DNA from: Brucella pseudogrignonensis
Lineage (GTDB): Bacteria > Pseudomonadota > Alphaproteobacteria > Rhizobiales > Rhizobiaceae
Assembly (NCBI RefSeq): GCF_032190615.1
Contig: NZ_JAVLAT010000001.1
Coordinates: 496,001-560,000 of the forward strand
Reading direction: 5' to 3'
DNA length: 64,000 nucleotides
The notes beneath the pieces were generated by a model. The model ran no database searches. It was not told where the DNA came from and worked only from the letters and a program-made list of their open reading frames with translations. This document shows, in pieces, positions 54,959 to 63,716 of this stretch. Position 1 is the first letter of the stretch. Every line of letters begins with the position of its first letter. Made by a program: the position numbers and the translations under genes.

Positions 54959-55864
54959 TCAATAGGTCCAGTTACGCGCCTTTGAAAACAGGAAGTCGCG
55001 GAAAGCATGAAGCTTGGCCGAATTCTTCAACGCCTCCGGGTAGCAGAAAAATGTGTCGAAGGATGGAATTTCCTCAAGATCAGGCAGCAGCTGCACCAGA
55101 CCTGATTCCTTGTCAGCCATGTAATCAGGCAGAACCGCCATGCCGACGCCGCGCTGCACAGCACGACGCACGGACAGAAGATTATTGACCTGCAAGACAG
55201 GAATACGTGCGCTTCCGTCCGTGCGACCTGCAACTTCCAACCAGTTCAACCCTGTCAGATAGCTCGGCGCAGGCTCACCGAATGTCACAACGCGATGCTG
55301 GTCGATTTCGTCGATGGAATTAAGCTTTCCATGCTTGGAAACATAACCCGCCGATGCATAGACGTGCATATGCACGGTGAACAGTCGACGCTGGATCAGG
55401 TCCGGCTGCTGCGGCTGACGCAAACGAATTGCGCAATCCGCGTGACGCATCGTCAGATCCAGTTCCTCATTGTCGAGGATAAGCTGCAACTGAATATCCG
55501 GATAAAGCTCAACGAACTCCTGAATGCGCTCAATCAGCCAGCCGGAGCCAAGGCCGACCGTTGTGGTCACCCGCAGGCGCCCCGTCGGCTTCTCTTTGCT
55601 TTCGGCAAGTTTGGAGCGGACATTTTCGAGCTTCATCAGCACGTCATGCGCTGTGCGATAGAGCGTTTCGCCCTGCTCCGTCAGAATAAGGCCACGTGCA
55701 TGGCGATGGAACAACGGAACACCGACATCAAGCTCCAAGGCGCTGACTTGTCGCGAAATAGCCGATTGCGACAAATGCAGCGTCTGCGCGGCATGGGTAA
55801 AGGACCCCGCCTCTGCAGCAGCGTGGAAGATGCGCAGTTTATCCCAGTCGAGTGGTGCGACCAC
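54959..55864 (-). CDS. lsrB: LysR-family regulator, LsrB/VtlR type
   Basis: A 301-residue LysR protein. The helix-turn-helix is in FTHAAQTLHLSQSAISRQVSALE. The effector domain starts near residue 90 (RLRVTTTVGLGSGWL). Neighbouring trxB and the downstream wadC and greA match the LsrB (Sinorhizobium) and VtlR (Brucella) locus. LsrB responds to redox state and affects LPS genes; VtlR activates AbcR2 and small-protein genes. An effector-domain Cys (RHADCAIR, about residue 160) may be redox-active, as reported for LsrB. The gene shares its direction with trxB, 15 bases behind it, so they form one operon. Confidence 0.82.
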   Translation of the reverse strand: MVAPLDWDKLRIFHAAAEAGSFTHAAQTLHLSQSAISRQVSALELDVGVPLFHRHARGLILTEQGETLYRTAHDVLMKLENVRSKLAESKEKPTGRLRVTTTVGLGSGWLIERIQEFVELYPDIQLQLILDNEELDLTMRHADCAIRLRQPQQPDLIQRRLFTVHMHVYASAGYVSKHGKLNSIDEIDQHRVVTFGEPAPSYLTGLNWLEVAGRTDGSARIPVLQVNNLLSVRRAVQRGVGMAVLPDYMADKESGLVQLLPDLEEIPSFDTFFCYPEALKNSAKLHAFRDFLFSKARNWTY

Positions 55865-55879
55865 CTTCTCCCCCTCTCA

Positions 55880-56854
55880 TTACTCCGCAGCTTCGTGCAG
55901 CGGTTCCTGTGCAGCCAGATAGCGCTCTGCTTCCAGAGCAGCCATGCAACCCATACCCGCTGCCGTTACAGCCTGCCGGTAAATATCATCAGTGACATCA
56001 CCGGCAGCAAAAATACCAGGGACATCGGTGGCGGTCGAATCAGGCGCAGTCCACAGATAGCCGTTTGGCTTCTGCTTAAGCTTGCCCTCGAACAAAGAAA
56101 CCGCAGGTGCGTGGCCGATAGCGATGAAAACGCCATGAGCGTCGTGAAGAGCCGTCTCGCCGGTGACAACATTCTTCAGGCGCACGCCGGTCACGGTCGC
56201 GCCCACTGGTGGCTTGGCTTCAGTGCCGACGATCTCATCAATGACGCTGTTCCACACGACCTTAACGTTATCGCGCGACAGCAGACGATCCTGCATAATC
56301 TTTTCAGCGCGGAAGCCTTCGCGGCGATGAACAACCGTCACGCTCTTTGCGATATGCGAAAGATAAAGCGCTTCTTCGACAGCCGTATTACCGCCACCAA
56401 CAACCACAACATCCTTGCCGCGATAGAAGAAACCGTCACAGGTCGCACAGGCCGAAACGCCGCCGCCCATAAAGGTCTGTTCGCTTTCAAGGCCCAGCCA
56501 TTTGGCCTGAGCACCCGTGGCAATAATCAGCGCATCGCAGGTATAAACCGTACCGCCATCGCCAATCAGGCGGAAGGGACGCGATTGAGTGTCAACTTCG
56601 GTGATAATGTCATAAAGAATTTCCGCGCCGACATTCTGGGCCTGCGTTGCCATCTGGTCCATCATCCACGGACCCTGCACGGGTTCGGCATAGCCAGGAT
56701 AATTTTCCACGTCCGTCGTGATCATCAACTGACCACCCTGCTGTAAACCGGTAATGATAATCGGTTTAAGCATCGCACGCGCTGCATAAATCGCCGCCGT
56801 ATAACCTGCCGGACCTGAGCCGATGATAATGACGGGCGCATGACGCTGTGACAT
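55880..56854 (-). CDS. trxB: Thioredoxin reductase
   Basis: A 324-residue flavoprotein. FAD binding: IIGSGPAGYTAAIYAARA. The redox-active disulfide is CATCDG. NADPH binding: VVVVGGGNTAVEEALYLS with the HRR specificity block (TVVHRREGFRA). The C-terminal GIFAAGDVTD contacts FAD. It reduces thioredoxin with NADPH. Its promoter lies in the divergent region towards trkH, and the LysR gene follows it. Confidence 0.97.
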   Translation of the reverse strand: MSQRHAPVIIIGSGPAGYTAAIYAARAMLKPIIITGLQQGGQLMITTDVENYPGYAEPVQGPWMMDQMATQAQNVGAEILYDIITEVDTQSRPFRLIGDGGTVYTCDALIIATGAQAKWLGLESEQTFMGGGVSACATCDGFFYRGKDVVVVGGGNTAVEEALYLSHIAKSVTVVHRREGFRAEKIMQDRLLSRDNVKVVWNSVIDEIVGTEAKPPVGATVTGVRLKNVVTGETALHDAHGVFIAIGHAPAVSLFEGKLKQKPNGYLWTAPDSTATDVPGIFAAGDVTDDIYRQAVTAAGMGCMAALEAERYLAAQEPLHEAAE

Positions 56855-57115
56855 GGGTAATTCTCCGGTCCCAAAAATCGATTTGATTTGCGGGCAGCTG
56901 GCTTAACAGAATCGCTCTCGCGCTCAACCAAGCCCATGCCCTGATATTAAGGCCAAGGTAGGTCCGTGAACTTATCATTGCAAGGCAAGACCGGGATTTG
57001 AACAACAATCCCCAATATCTTGTCGTCTTTCAGAGGAGCTTTAGATCACACCTGCATTGCAGCGGGCCAACTCCCACGTTAAACACTCAAGAAGCGAAGC
57101 TAATTTCAGGAAACG
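56855..57115. other. trxB-trkH divergent intergenic region
   Basis: It holds the promoters of both genes and perhaps a redox-regulator site, but I recognise none. No supported coding frame. Confidence 0.35.
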
Positions 57116-57172
57116 CTGGAGCCGACCGCCATTTATAAGACAGTCGCCAATATCTGCGCGCGCTTCGGCCTC

Positions 57173-58576
57173 GTGATGGCTGTTGCAATGTTGTTGCCTG
57201 CGGCTATCGACCTGCGTGATGGCAGCGACGACTGGCTGATCTTTATCCGCTCAGCTGCGGCAACAGGCGCAATATCTCTCCTTATTTTTCTTGCGACACA
57301 AAATCAGAATACCCGCTTCACGCCGCGCCTCGGCTTTCTGCTGACAGCGTCTTTGTGGCTGACAGCAAGCTTTCTCGGCTCGATACCGCTCTACTTCTCA
57401 CATCTGCCGATCAGTTATGCGACGGCCTTTTTTGAAAGCATGTCAGGCGTAACATCGACAGGTGCGACGGCGCTTATCAATCTCGACGACATGCAGCGCG
57501 GTATTTTGTTGTGGCGCTCGCTTCTTTGCTGGATTGGTGGCGTCGGCTTCATTGGTTTGGCACTCTTGATGCTGCCATCGCTGCGCGCCGGTGGGCTTGC
57601 GCTTTTTCATATGGAAAACTCCGATAAGTCGGAAAAGATCCTGCCGCGAATGAACCAGATCGCGCTTGGTATCGTCACCGCTTATCTCAGTCTGACCGCG
57701 GCCTGCATGATCGCGTATTTTGCCGTCGGCATGAGCATTTTTGATGCTGTTAACCACGGTTTGGCGACTGTCGCCACGGCTGGCTTTTCAACGCACGACA
57801 ATTCTTTCGCCTATTATGAAGGCAATCGAATGCTGCTGGTCGTCTCCACCGTGTTCATGGTTCTGTCAGCCTTGCCGTTTATTCTTTACATCAAAGCATT
57901 CATGCCGCGCCGGACTGAGCTGTTAAAAGACCCTCAAGTGAAGCTCTTCTTCACGATTGTCGTCGGTTTCAGCTTCATTCTTGCAATCGTCTTACGGCTT
58001 GGCACGCATATTCCGTTTGGTGACGCACTGATTGCTGCATCGTTTCATTTTGTCTCGGTCATCACCACGACCGGCTTCACAACAGAAGATTATTCGCTGT
58101 GGGGACCGCCAGCCATCGGCATTTTCTTCCTCGCAAGTTTTCTGGGCGGCTGTGCAGGCTCGACCTCCGGCGGCATCAAAATGAACCGACTGATCATCTT
58201 GTGGAACCTGACACGTGCCAATCTCGCGCGCCTTGTCATGCCACACGCCGTCATAAAAATTCGCTACGGCTCGTCAGAAGTGTCGGGCGAAATAGCGCAG
58301 AACGTCCTGCTCTATTTGTTTCTCTACATTGCATCGCTGGTTATCGGCGCGGTTCTGCTGGCATCCCTCGGCCTCGATTTTGTATCGGCCTTCACGGGCG
58401 CGCTGACCGCACTCTCCAATGTCGGACCCGGATTTGGCGATATTATTGGCCCTGTCGGCAACTTCTCAACCATCCATGATCCGGCACTTTGGGTGCTTTC
58501 TTTCCTCATGCTGGTTGGCCGTCTTGAACTTATCACCATCTTTATCCTGTTCACACGGACGTTCTGGATGCGCTAA
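57173..58576 (+). CDS. trkH: TrkH-type potassium uptake channel subunit
   Basis: A 467-residue membrane protein from GTG 57173. The four P-loop filters are visible: SGVTSTGATAL, ATVATAGFSTHD, VSVITTTGFTTED, and ALTALSNVGPGFGDI. TrkH conducts K+ with TrkA regulation. The residues before the annotated GTG (EPTAIYKTVANICARFGL, in frame back to 57104 with no canonical start) look like the first half of the usual N-terminal helix. The only near-cognate candidate is CTG 57116, with AGGA upstream. The start is therefore uncertain; the protein may be 19 residues longer. Confidence 0.9.
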   Translation: MMAVAMLLPAAIDLRDGSDDWLIFIRSAAATGAISLLIFLATQNQNTRFTPRLGFLLTASLWLTASFLGSIPLYFSHLPISYATAFFESMSGVTSTGATALINLDDMQRGILLWRSLLCWIGGVGFIGLALLMLPSLRAGGLALFHMENSDKSEKILPRMNQIALGIVTAYLSLTAACMIAYFAVGMSIFDAVNHGLATVATAGFSTHDNSFAYYEGNRMLLVVSTVFMVLSALPFILYIKAFMPRRTELLKDPQVKLFFTIVVGFSFILAIVLRLGTHIPFGDALIAASFHFVSVITTTGFTTEDYSLWGPPAIGIFFLASFLGGCAGSTSGGIKMNRLIILWNLTRANLARLVMPHAVIKIRYGSSEVSGEIAQNVLLYLFLYIASLVIGAVLLASLGLDFVSAFTGALTALSNVGPGFGDIIGPVGNFSTIHDPALWVLSFLMLVGRLELITIFILFTRTFWMR

Positions 58577-58699
58577 CGACGCTTTAGACGGTTTACATCC
58601 TGTGATTTCTTTTGGTATGAGCAGGATTACATTGCGCTACGAAGGCGCTGAGTGTTTTAAAATTACAATTGACTGAAATTTCCTTGCGCGGAGTTTTAT

Positions 58700-59170
58700 A
58701 TGCCTATTAAGGCTGATCTGGATGACATCGATTGGAAAATCCTTCGGGAGCTCCAGAATGACGGGCGCATCACCAATGTCGAACTCGCTGAACGGGTCGG
58801 CATTTCCGCCCCTCCTTGCTTGCGTCGTGTGCGCAAACTTGAGGAAAGCGGCGTCATTCGTGGTTATCGCGCCATCCTGAACGGCAACGCACTCGGTCAG
58901 GATCTGGTAGCCTTCTGTTCCGTTGGTTTGCATCGTCAGGCAGATGCCGATTTGAAGGCTTTTGCGGAAAAGACAAAGCAATGGCCGTTGGTACGCCGCG
59001 CATGGATGGTTTCGGGCGAATCTGATTTCCTGTTGCATTGCGTTGCCCGTGACCTCAACACCTTCCAGACTTTCGTCATCGAAGAGCTGACGGCAGCACC
59101 GAATGTCGATTCCGTCCGCACAGCACTGACCATTCGTCCGGTTAAAGACGAACCTCTGATGATTCTCTGA
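58700..59170 (+). CDS. Lrp/AsnC family transcriptional regulator
   Basis: A 156-residue regulator. The N-terminal helix-turn-helix covers IDWKILRELQNDGRITNVELAERVGISAPPCLRRVRKLEESGVI; the C-terminal RAM effector domain has VRRAWMVSGESDFLLHCVARD. Members bind amino acids and act as octamers. The gene stands alone between trkH and wadC, so its regulon cannot be inferred from context. It is followed by a terminator. Confidence 0.9.
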   Translation: MPIKADLDDIDWKILRELQNDGRITNVELAERVGISAPPCLRRVRKLEESGVIRGYRAILNGNALGQDLVAFCSVGLHRQADADLKAFAEKTKQWPLVRRAWMVSGESDFLLHCVARDLNTFQTFVIEELTAAPNVDSVRTALTIRPVKDEPLMIL

Positions 59171-59187
59171 TCAGATCAAATTCCAAG

Positions 59188-59220
59188 AAAAAGCGATTGC
59201 GTCCTGCGCAGTCGCTTTTT
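59188..59220. terminator. Terminator between the lrp-type gene and wadC
   Basis: AAAAAGCGATTGC and GCGCAGTCGCTTTTTT arms; it serves both convergent units. Confidence 0.8.
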
Positions 59221-59235
59221 TATTTGGACAAGAAT

Positions 59236-60294
59236 TCAGCTGTTAAATACGCGCTCGTAAACCGCACTGATTGCAGCGGCTTCTTTTTCGAGCGGAAACG
59301 CTTCGCGCACATATGTTAGCGCAATTTCACCGTGACGCTCCGCCATCGCCGGATCGGCCAGATACGGCTCAATCGCATCACGCAAAGCGTTGCCGTCGCC
59401 TGCCGCAACAAAACTGCCCGTACCTTTAACGATCATTTCCGCATAAGCGCCAGCATCACTTGCAACGACAGCGGTTTTTGAAGCCATGGCCTCAAGCGGC
59501 GTCAGGCCGAAGCCTTCATTGCGTGACGGGGCAACATAGAGCGTCAAGCGCCGATACCAGATGCGCACATCCGGCACTTCGCCCAGAATACGAATACGAT
59601 CTTGCAAGCCAGCCGCCGCAATCCGCGCCTTAAGATCATCTTCAAATGCCTGATGCTCAGACGTCGTGCGGCCAGTAATGATGGCGGTCCAATCCGGGTA
59701 TTTCGGCAAAAGTGCGATCATCGCATCGACGAAAAGGTCAGTACCCTTGGAGTGGCGCACACGCCCAAAACAACCAATCGCATATTTACCCGGCAAACCA
59801 GATGCACTGAACTGATCATCCTCACCGAAAGGCGGATGAAACCGTTCAAGATCAACGCCATGCATAATCACGTCATGAGGCACTTCGAGAAAGCTTCCCG
59901 AGCGACCACTGGTCGCAATCACCGCATTCATGCGACGGATTAGCCATTTCGTGAAAGGTTTGTGATGACGCTGTGCAGCGGAGGTAAACACCAGCCGCAG
60001 CTTCATGCGCAAGACGTCACGCATGAAAATGCCTGCCAGCATTTCGATGTTGCGGCGCGCATGCCAAATGCGAAAGCGGCGATTTGCGGGCTTTTTCCAG
60101 AAAGAGAAAAGAGCCGCCCAGCCAAGATGCGGAAGGCTCTCAGGCAGTCCCGGTCCCATTGTCGCAATGCTCAATCCCTTTGCGCGTTGCAAAGGAATGA
60201 GCTGTACGATGGTTGAAGTCACGCCTGAAAGGCGGCGCTTGAAATTTGGGGCGACGACCTCAACCTCATCGACAGGAACCGTCACATCAGACAT
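59236..60294 (-). CDS. wadC: LPS core mannosyltransferase (WadC/LpsB/LpcC family, GT4)
   Basis: A 352-residue GT4 enzyme. GCFGRVRHSKGTDLFVDAM opens the nucleotide-binding domain and PSRNEGFGLTPLEAMAS holds the E-x7-E donor site. The N-terminal part (FRIWHARRNIEMLAGIF, RHHKPFTKWLIRRMNAVIATS) matches LpcC/LpsB-type core mannosyltransferases. In Brucella the homolog WadC lies next to greA and adds mannose to the core branch that shields it from host recognition. Its ATG overlaps the greA stop (TGATG), so greA and wadC are co-translated. Confidence 0.85.
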   Translation of the reverse strand: MSDVTVPVDEVEVVAPNFKRRLSGVTSTIVQLIPLQRAKGLSIATMGPGLPESLPHLGWAALFSFWKKPANRRFRIWHARRNIEMLAGIFMRDVLRMKLRLVFTSAAQRHHKPFTKWLIRRMNAVIATSGRSGSFLEVPHDVIMHGVDLERFHPPFGEDDQFSASGLPGKYAIGCFGRVRHSKGTDLFVDAMIALLPKYPDWTAIITGRTTSEHQAFEDDLKARIAAAGLQDRIRILGEVPDVRIWYRRLTLYVAPSRNEGFGLTPLEAMASKTAVVASDAGAYAEMIVKGTGSFVAAGDGNALRDAIEPYLADPAMAERHGEIALTYVREAFPLEKEAAAISAVYERVFNS

Positions 60295-60767
60295 CAGATA
60301 AACTTGAAGCCGATGATCTCGTATGAACGCGAACCGCCCGGTGCATTGACTTCGATCGTGTCGCCTTCGCCTTTGCCGATCAGCGCGCGCGCGATTGGCG
60401 AAGAAATCGAAATACGGCCCTGCTTCACATTGGCTTCCTGATCACCAACGATCTGATAGACTTTTTCTTCTTCGCTATCTTCATCGATCAGCGTAACGGT
60501 AGCGCCAAACTTGATTTTGTCGCCGGAAAGCTTGGTGACATCGATAACTTCAGCGCGACCAACGAGATCTTCCAGCTCGTTGATACGGCCTTCATTCAAG
60601 CTCTGCGCTTCTTTCGCAGCGTGATATTCCGCATTTTCGGAAAGATCGCCATGCGCGCGTGCTTCCGCAATTGCCTCAATAATATTGGGCCGTTCAACTT
60701 GCTGACGCGTGCGCAGTTCTTCCTTGAGGTTTTCAAAACCGCTAGGGGTCATCGGGAACTTTTCCAT
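60294..60767 (-). CDS. greA: Transcription elongation factor GreA
   Basis: A 157-residue factor. The N-terminal coiled coil has [16 protein letters not shown] and the tip residues [13 protein letters not shown], which insert into the RNA polymerase secondary channel to trigger RNA cleavage. The C-terminal FKBP-like domain has [18 protein letters not shown] and ends [12 protein letters not shown] 60767 is the family start; the frame is open 30 codons further upstream without support. It is the first gene of an operon with wadC. Confidence 0.96.
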   Translation of the reverse strand: MEKFPMTPSGFENLKEELRTRQQVERPNIIEAIAEARAHGDLSENAEYHAAKEAQSLNEGRINELEDLVGRAEVIDVTKLSGDKIKFGATVTLIDEDSEEEKVYQIVGDQEANVKQGRISISSPIARALIGKGEGDTIEVNAPGGSRSYEIIGFKFI

Positions 60768-60914
60768 ACCCAGTCCAGTCCTTTCCATCGCCCGCCACAC
60801 TTCCCTCCGGGATTTAAGTGCAGCGGCAGTTTGATTGCCCGCCTGATTCTGCTTCACACTGGAACCAAAATCACCGTCCGACAGGTGAGATCACCCGGCG
60901 GTACACAAAAAGAA

Positions 60915-60947
60915 AACGGCCCCCGAAGCAATCGCTTCGGAACCGTT
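60915..60947 (-). terminator. Terminator of the DUF1176 gene
   Basis: AACGG-TTCCGAAGC and GCTTCGG-CCGTT arms, with a T-run on the minus strand. Confidence 0.7.
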
Positions 60948-61034
60948 AAAAGAGATGTTGGTGAAACTATAGCATTTTAAAAGATCATTTCACGAACAAA
61001 AATATCAGCCTGTTAATTATGCGCGGAAATCGCG

Positions 61035-62084
61035 CTATTTTTTCGAGACAGGCCAGCTTGCAGGCCATTTTTCGGGGCCACCGGCATAGTTGCCGTCACA
61101 ATCGCCTTTCGAACGCTCTTCAAGGAGAACGAAGCGCACCTTGCCATCCACGTCGTCAGTTGCCTTCCAGACATCGTAAGTCCCGCAATCACCGATGCCA
61201 CGACCTTTGAAAAAGGCAGTCAGTGTCTTGGAAGATTGCGACCAGTCAATGTTCCATGCTTCGTCCACGGTGCTCGGACCATCATCAGAGATAGTCGGCA
61301 AGGAAATTGGAACGACCTTATCATCCGACTGGCTGTAAAAGGTATAGGGCTGGTTGTAGGCACCCGGAGAACCACACGGCACGCCGATGAGGTTCGTTCC
61401 ATCGGCTATTTTTGCATTGAACCCGCCACCATTCTGAAAGGGGTCTCCATCGTCAGTGCCACAAACCGAATCTTCGCCAATGAAATCTTTACGAATGGAC
61501 TCTGGCAGTTCATTGATGGTTGTGATCTGCGACACGTCTGGCGCGGGCGGAGCCGCCTTATTGCCCTTGGCCTGCAAAGCCGCAACTGTGCCGTTCAGCG
61601 ACTGTTGCTCATCCATATAAATCAATCCACCCACAAAACCTGAGAGCGAATAGCTATATGTTTTGCCATTATATTGCAGCGTCAGCTTCTGACCGGCTTT
61701 CATCGCATCAAGCAGCTTTTTTACGTCTGCGGCGTTTTCATAATAGCCTTGTCCATCATCAAGCTTCATCGCCGAGAGGTCGAAGGAAATCACCTGCTTG
61801 CCATCAACAGCAACGGCGATCTTGCCAGCCTTAGCGTTCTGATCAAAGCCGGACAAACGCAATGACGGCTGCGAATTGACTGCACTGCTGCGATAGAGAC
61901 TGAATGATATCGGACCATTATCCGTGCTTTTAAGCGCAAGCGTACAATTGGATGCGAAATCGCATTGAACCCAGCTATCGCGAATTTGCTTGAACGCCGC
62001 AGCAGCGGGACCAGCATTGGCAAAAACCGCTGCAAGCGCAGCTCCTGCCAGAATGGCCTTGTTTCTAGTGAGAAAAGAAAACAT
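61035..62084 (-). CDS. DUF1176 periplasmic protein
   Basis: A 349-residue protein with a signal peptide (about residues 1-30, ending AAA-AF). Four or more Cys (CDFASNC, CGTDDGD, GVPCGSPG, IGDCGTYDVW, KGDCDGNY) and the KQIRDSWVQCDFASNCTL start are typical of DUF1176. The ending GGPEKWPASWPV is conserved. It may form disulfides in the periplasm. The role is unknown. Confidence 0.87.
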   Translation of the reverse strand: MFSFLTRNKAILAGAALAAVFANAGPAAAAFKQIRDSWVQCDFASNCTLALKSTDNGPISFSLYRSSAVNSQPSLRLSGFDQNAKAGKIAVAVDGKQVISFDLSAMKLDDGQGYYENAADVKKLLDAMKAGQKLTLQYNGKTYSYSLSGFVGGLIYMDEQQSLNGTVAALQAKGNKAAPPAPDVSQITTINELPESIRKDFIGEDSVCGTDDGDPFQNGGGFNAKIADGTNLIGVPCGSPGAYNQPYTFYSQSDDKVVPISLPTISDDGPSTVDEAWNIDWSQSSKTLTAFFKGRGIGDCGTYDVWKATDDVDGKVRFVLLEERSKGDCDGNYAGGPEKWPASWPVSKK

Positions 62085-62221
62085 GTAGCCCCTCCCGAAA
62101 AAGCATTCCCAAACACACCGCGCAAGGAAATCCCTTGCCGCCGTTATCGACTATTGCCTATAGCATAACTGCTAAGGGATGACGCGCCAAGCCGCTAACC
62201 TGATCCCGTATTTATGAGGCA

Positions 62222-63127
62222 ATGATGACACGCGTTCAGGCAAATTTACTCCTTCTTCTGGCGGGTGTCATTTGGGGGATGGGCTTTGTTGCCCAATCAA
62301 CCGCTATGGCCAGTATTGGCCCATTCCTTTTCATTGGCGTTCGCTCGGCTATTGCCGCAATCACTGTACTGCCATGGTCGATTGCCGAGGGCAGACGCTC
62401 ACCCCATAGGCTGCAACGTTCGAACTATCTTTATTTCATGCTTGTTGGTTCGATGCTTTTCACAGGCCTCGTCCTGCAACAAATCGGCCTCATCACCACA
62501 TCCGTTACCAATGCAGGCTTTCTCACCGGCCTTTATGTTGTGATGGTGCCAGTATTGGGCGTCATTGTGTTTCGAAACTGGCCACACCCGATTGTCTGGC
62601 CAAGCGCTATTGCGTGCCTCGCAGGGATATTTCTACTGTCCGGTGGCACTTTAAGCGCACTCAAACAAGGTGACTGGCTCGTCATCATTGGCGCAGTGTT
62701 TTGGGCCATGCAGGTTTTGCTAATCAGCCGTGCCAATCGTGCGGGCCGCCCCATAACACTAAGCTGCGTGCAGTTTGCAACCGCCGCTGTGGCCGGACTG
62801 TCCATTGCTGTAGCGGTTGAAGACATTAACTGGAATTTCATAGCGCTAACGTGGAAAGAACTGCTGTTTACGGGGGTATTTTCATCAGGCGTCGCATTCA
62901 CGCTGCAAGCCATTGGTCAGCGTTACACAACGTCGGCGCAGGCGGCGATTTTCCTCTCATCCGAAGCAATCTTTGCCGCGCTGTTTGGCGCAATCTTCCT
63001 CGGCGACCGCCTGACATTTATCGGTTTTATCGGCTGCGGACTGTTGTTTATCGCAATGATGGCAGTGGAATTGGTTCCGATGTTCTGGAAACGCAGAGCG
63101 GAACCTATCCCGGTGGCGGCGGAATAA
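62222..63127 (+). CDS. DMT-superfamily transporter (EamA)
   Basis: A 301-residue permease with ten hydrophobic helices in two EamA repeats. It starts TRVQANLLLLLAGVIWGMGFVAQSTAM and has the second-repeat signature YTTSAQAAIFLSSEAIFAALFGAIFLGDRLT. Such permeases export amino acids, nucleobases or drugs; the substrate is unknown. Ribosome binding site GAGG precedes the ATG. Confidence 0.87.
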   Translation: MMTRVQANLLLLLAGVIWGMGFVAQSTAMASIGPFLFIGVRSAIAAITVLPWSIAEGRRSPHRLQRSNYLYFMLVGSMLFTGLVLQQIGLITTSVTNAGFLTGLYVVMVPVLGVIVFRNWPHPIVWPSAIACLAGIFLLSGGTLSALKQGDWLVIIGAVFWAMQVLLISRANRAGRPITLSCVQFATAAVAGLSIAVAVEDINWNFIALTWKELLFTGVFSSGVAFTLQAIGQRYTTSAQAAIFLSSEAIFAALFGAIFLGDRLTFIGFIGCGLLFIAMMAVELVPMFWKRRAEPIPVAAE

Positions 63128-63157
63128 CCCAGCATTTCCAGCAACAGTACGAAAAAA

Positions 63158-63508
63158 CTACCCGCGAAAAATCAGCGACGCGCCACCAGCAATCAGTGCA
63201 AAGCCGAGCACATGGTTCCAGGTAAAGGCTTCTTTGAGGTAAAAGATCGAGAACAGGCTGAAGATAACCAGCGTGATAACTTCTTGCATGGTTTTCAGCT
63301 GCGCGGCGGAATAGACTTCGTGCCCGATGCGATTGGCCGGCACTGCAAGAAAATATTCAAACAGCGCGATACCCCAACTGACAAAAATAACAGTTATCAG
63401 CGGTGTACTCGTAAATTTCAAATGCCCGTACCAGGCAAAGGTCATGAATACATTGGAGCCGATGAGAAGTAGAATCGGCAAGACGCTTGGCGAAATGAGT
63501 GCTGACAT
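63158..63508 (-). CDS. DUF486 (DMT-like) small membrane protein
   Basis: A 116-residue protein with four helices (VLPILLLIGSNVFMTFAWYGHL; PLITVIFVSWGIALFEYFLAVPANRIG; VITLVIFSLFSIFYL; HVLGFALIAGGASLIF). The Q-L-K-x-M-Q-E-x-x-T block matches DUF486. It may function as a dimeric small DMT transporter, like small multidrug proteins. The start at 63508 is chosen because the helix begins soon after it; an ATG ten codons upstream is possible. It is convergent with the EamA gene. Confidence 0.85.
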   Translation of the reverse strand: MSALISPSVLPILLLIGSNVFMTFAWYGHLKFTSTPLITVIFVSWGIALFEYFLAVPANRIGHEVYSAAQLKTMQEVITLVIFSLFSIFYLKEAFTWNHVLGFALIAGGASLIFRG

Positions 63509-63716
63509 GGGAAGAACTTTGGGGACCGAAAGGATCATGTCGCGGTCTGGCCCTCAACCGCAAAATACTGTTAGCAGAGTGATATTGAAATTTCGCCAAT
63601 CTTATGACCACCATCTGCCCGATTATCGCCATAGGCTTTAACAACAGCACTGACTGTTCGTTTACGCTTATGAGCTAATATGCGACGAAACCAGTACACA
63701 ACTGAAAGGCATGGAC

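Noticed and set aside
55295..56746. A 483-codon open frame on the plus strand across lsrB and trxB
   Set aside because: It is antisense to two well-supported genes with full domain motifs; its protein has no recognisable domain and its composition is that of a reversed coding frame.
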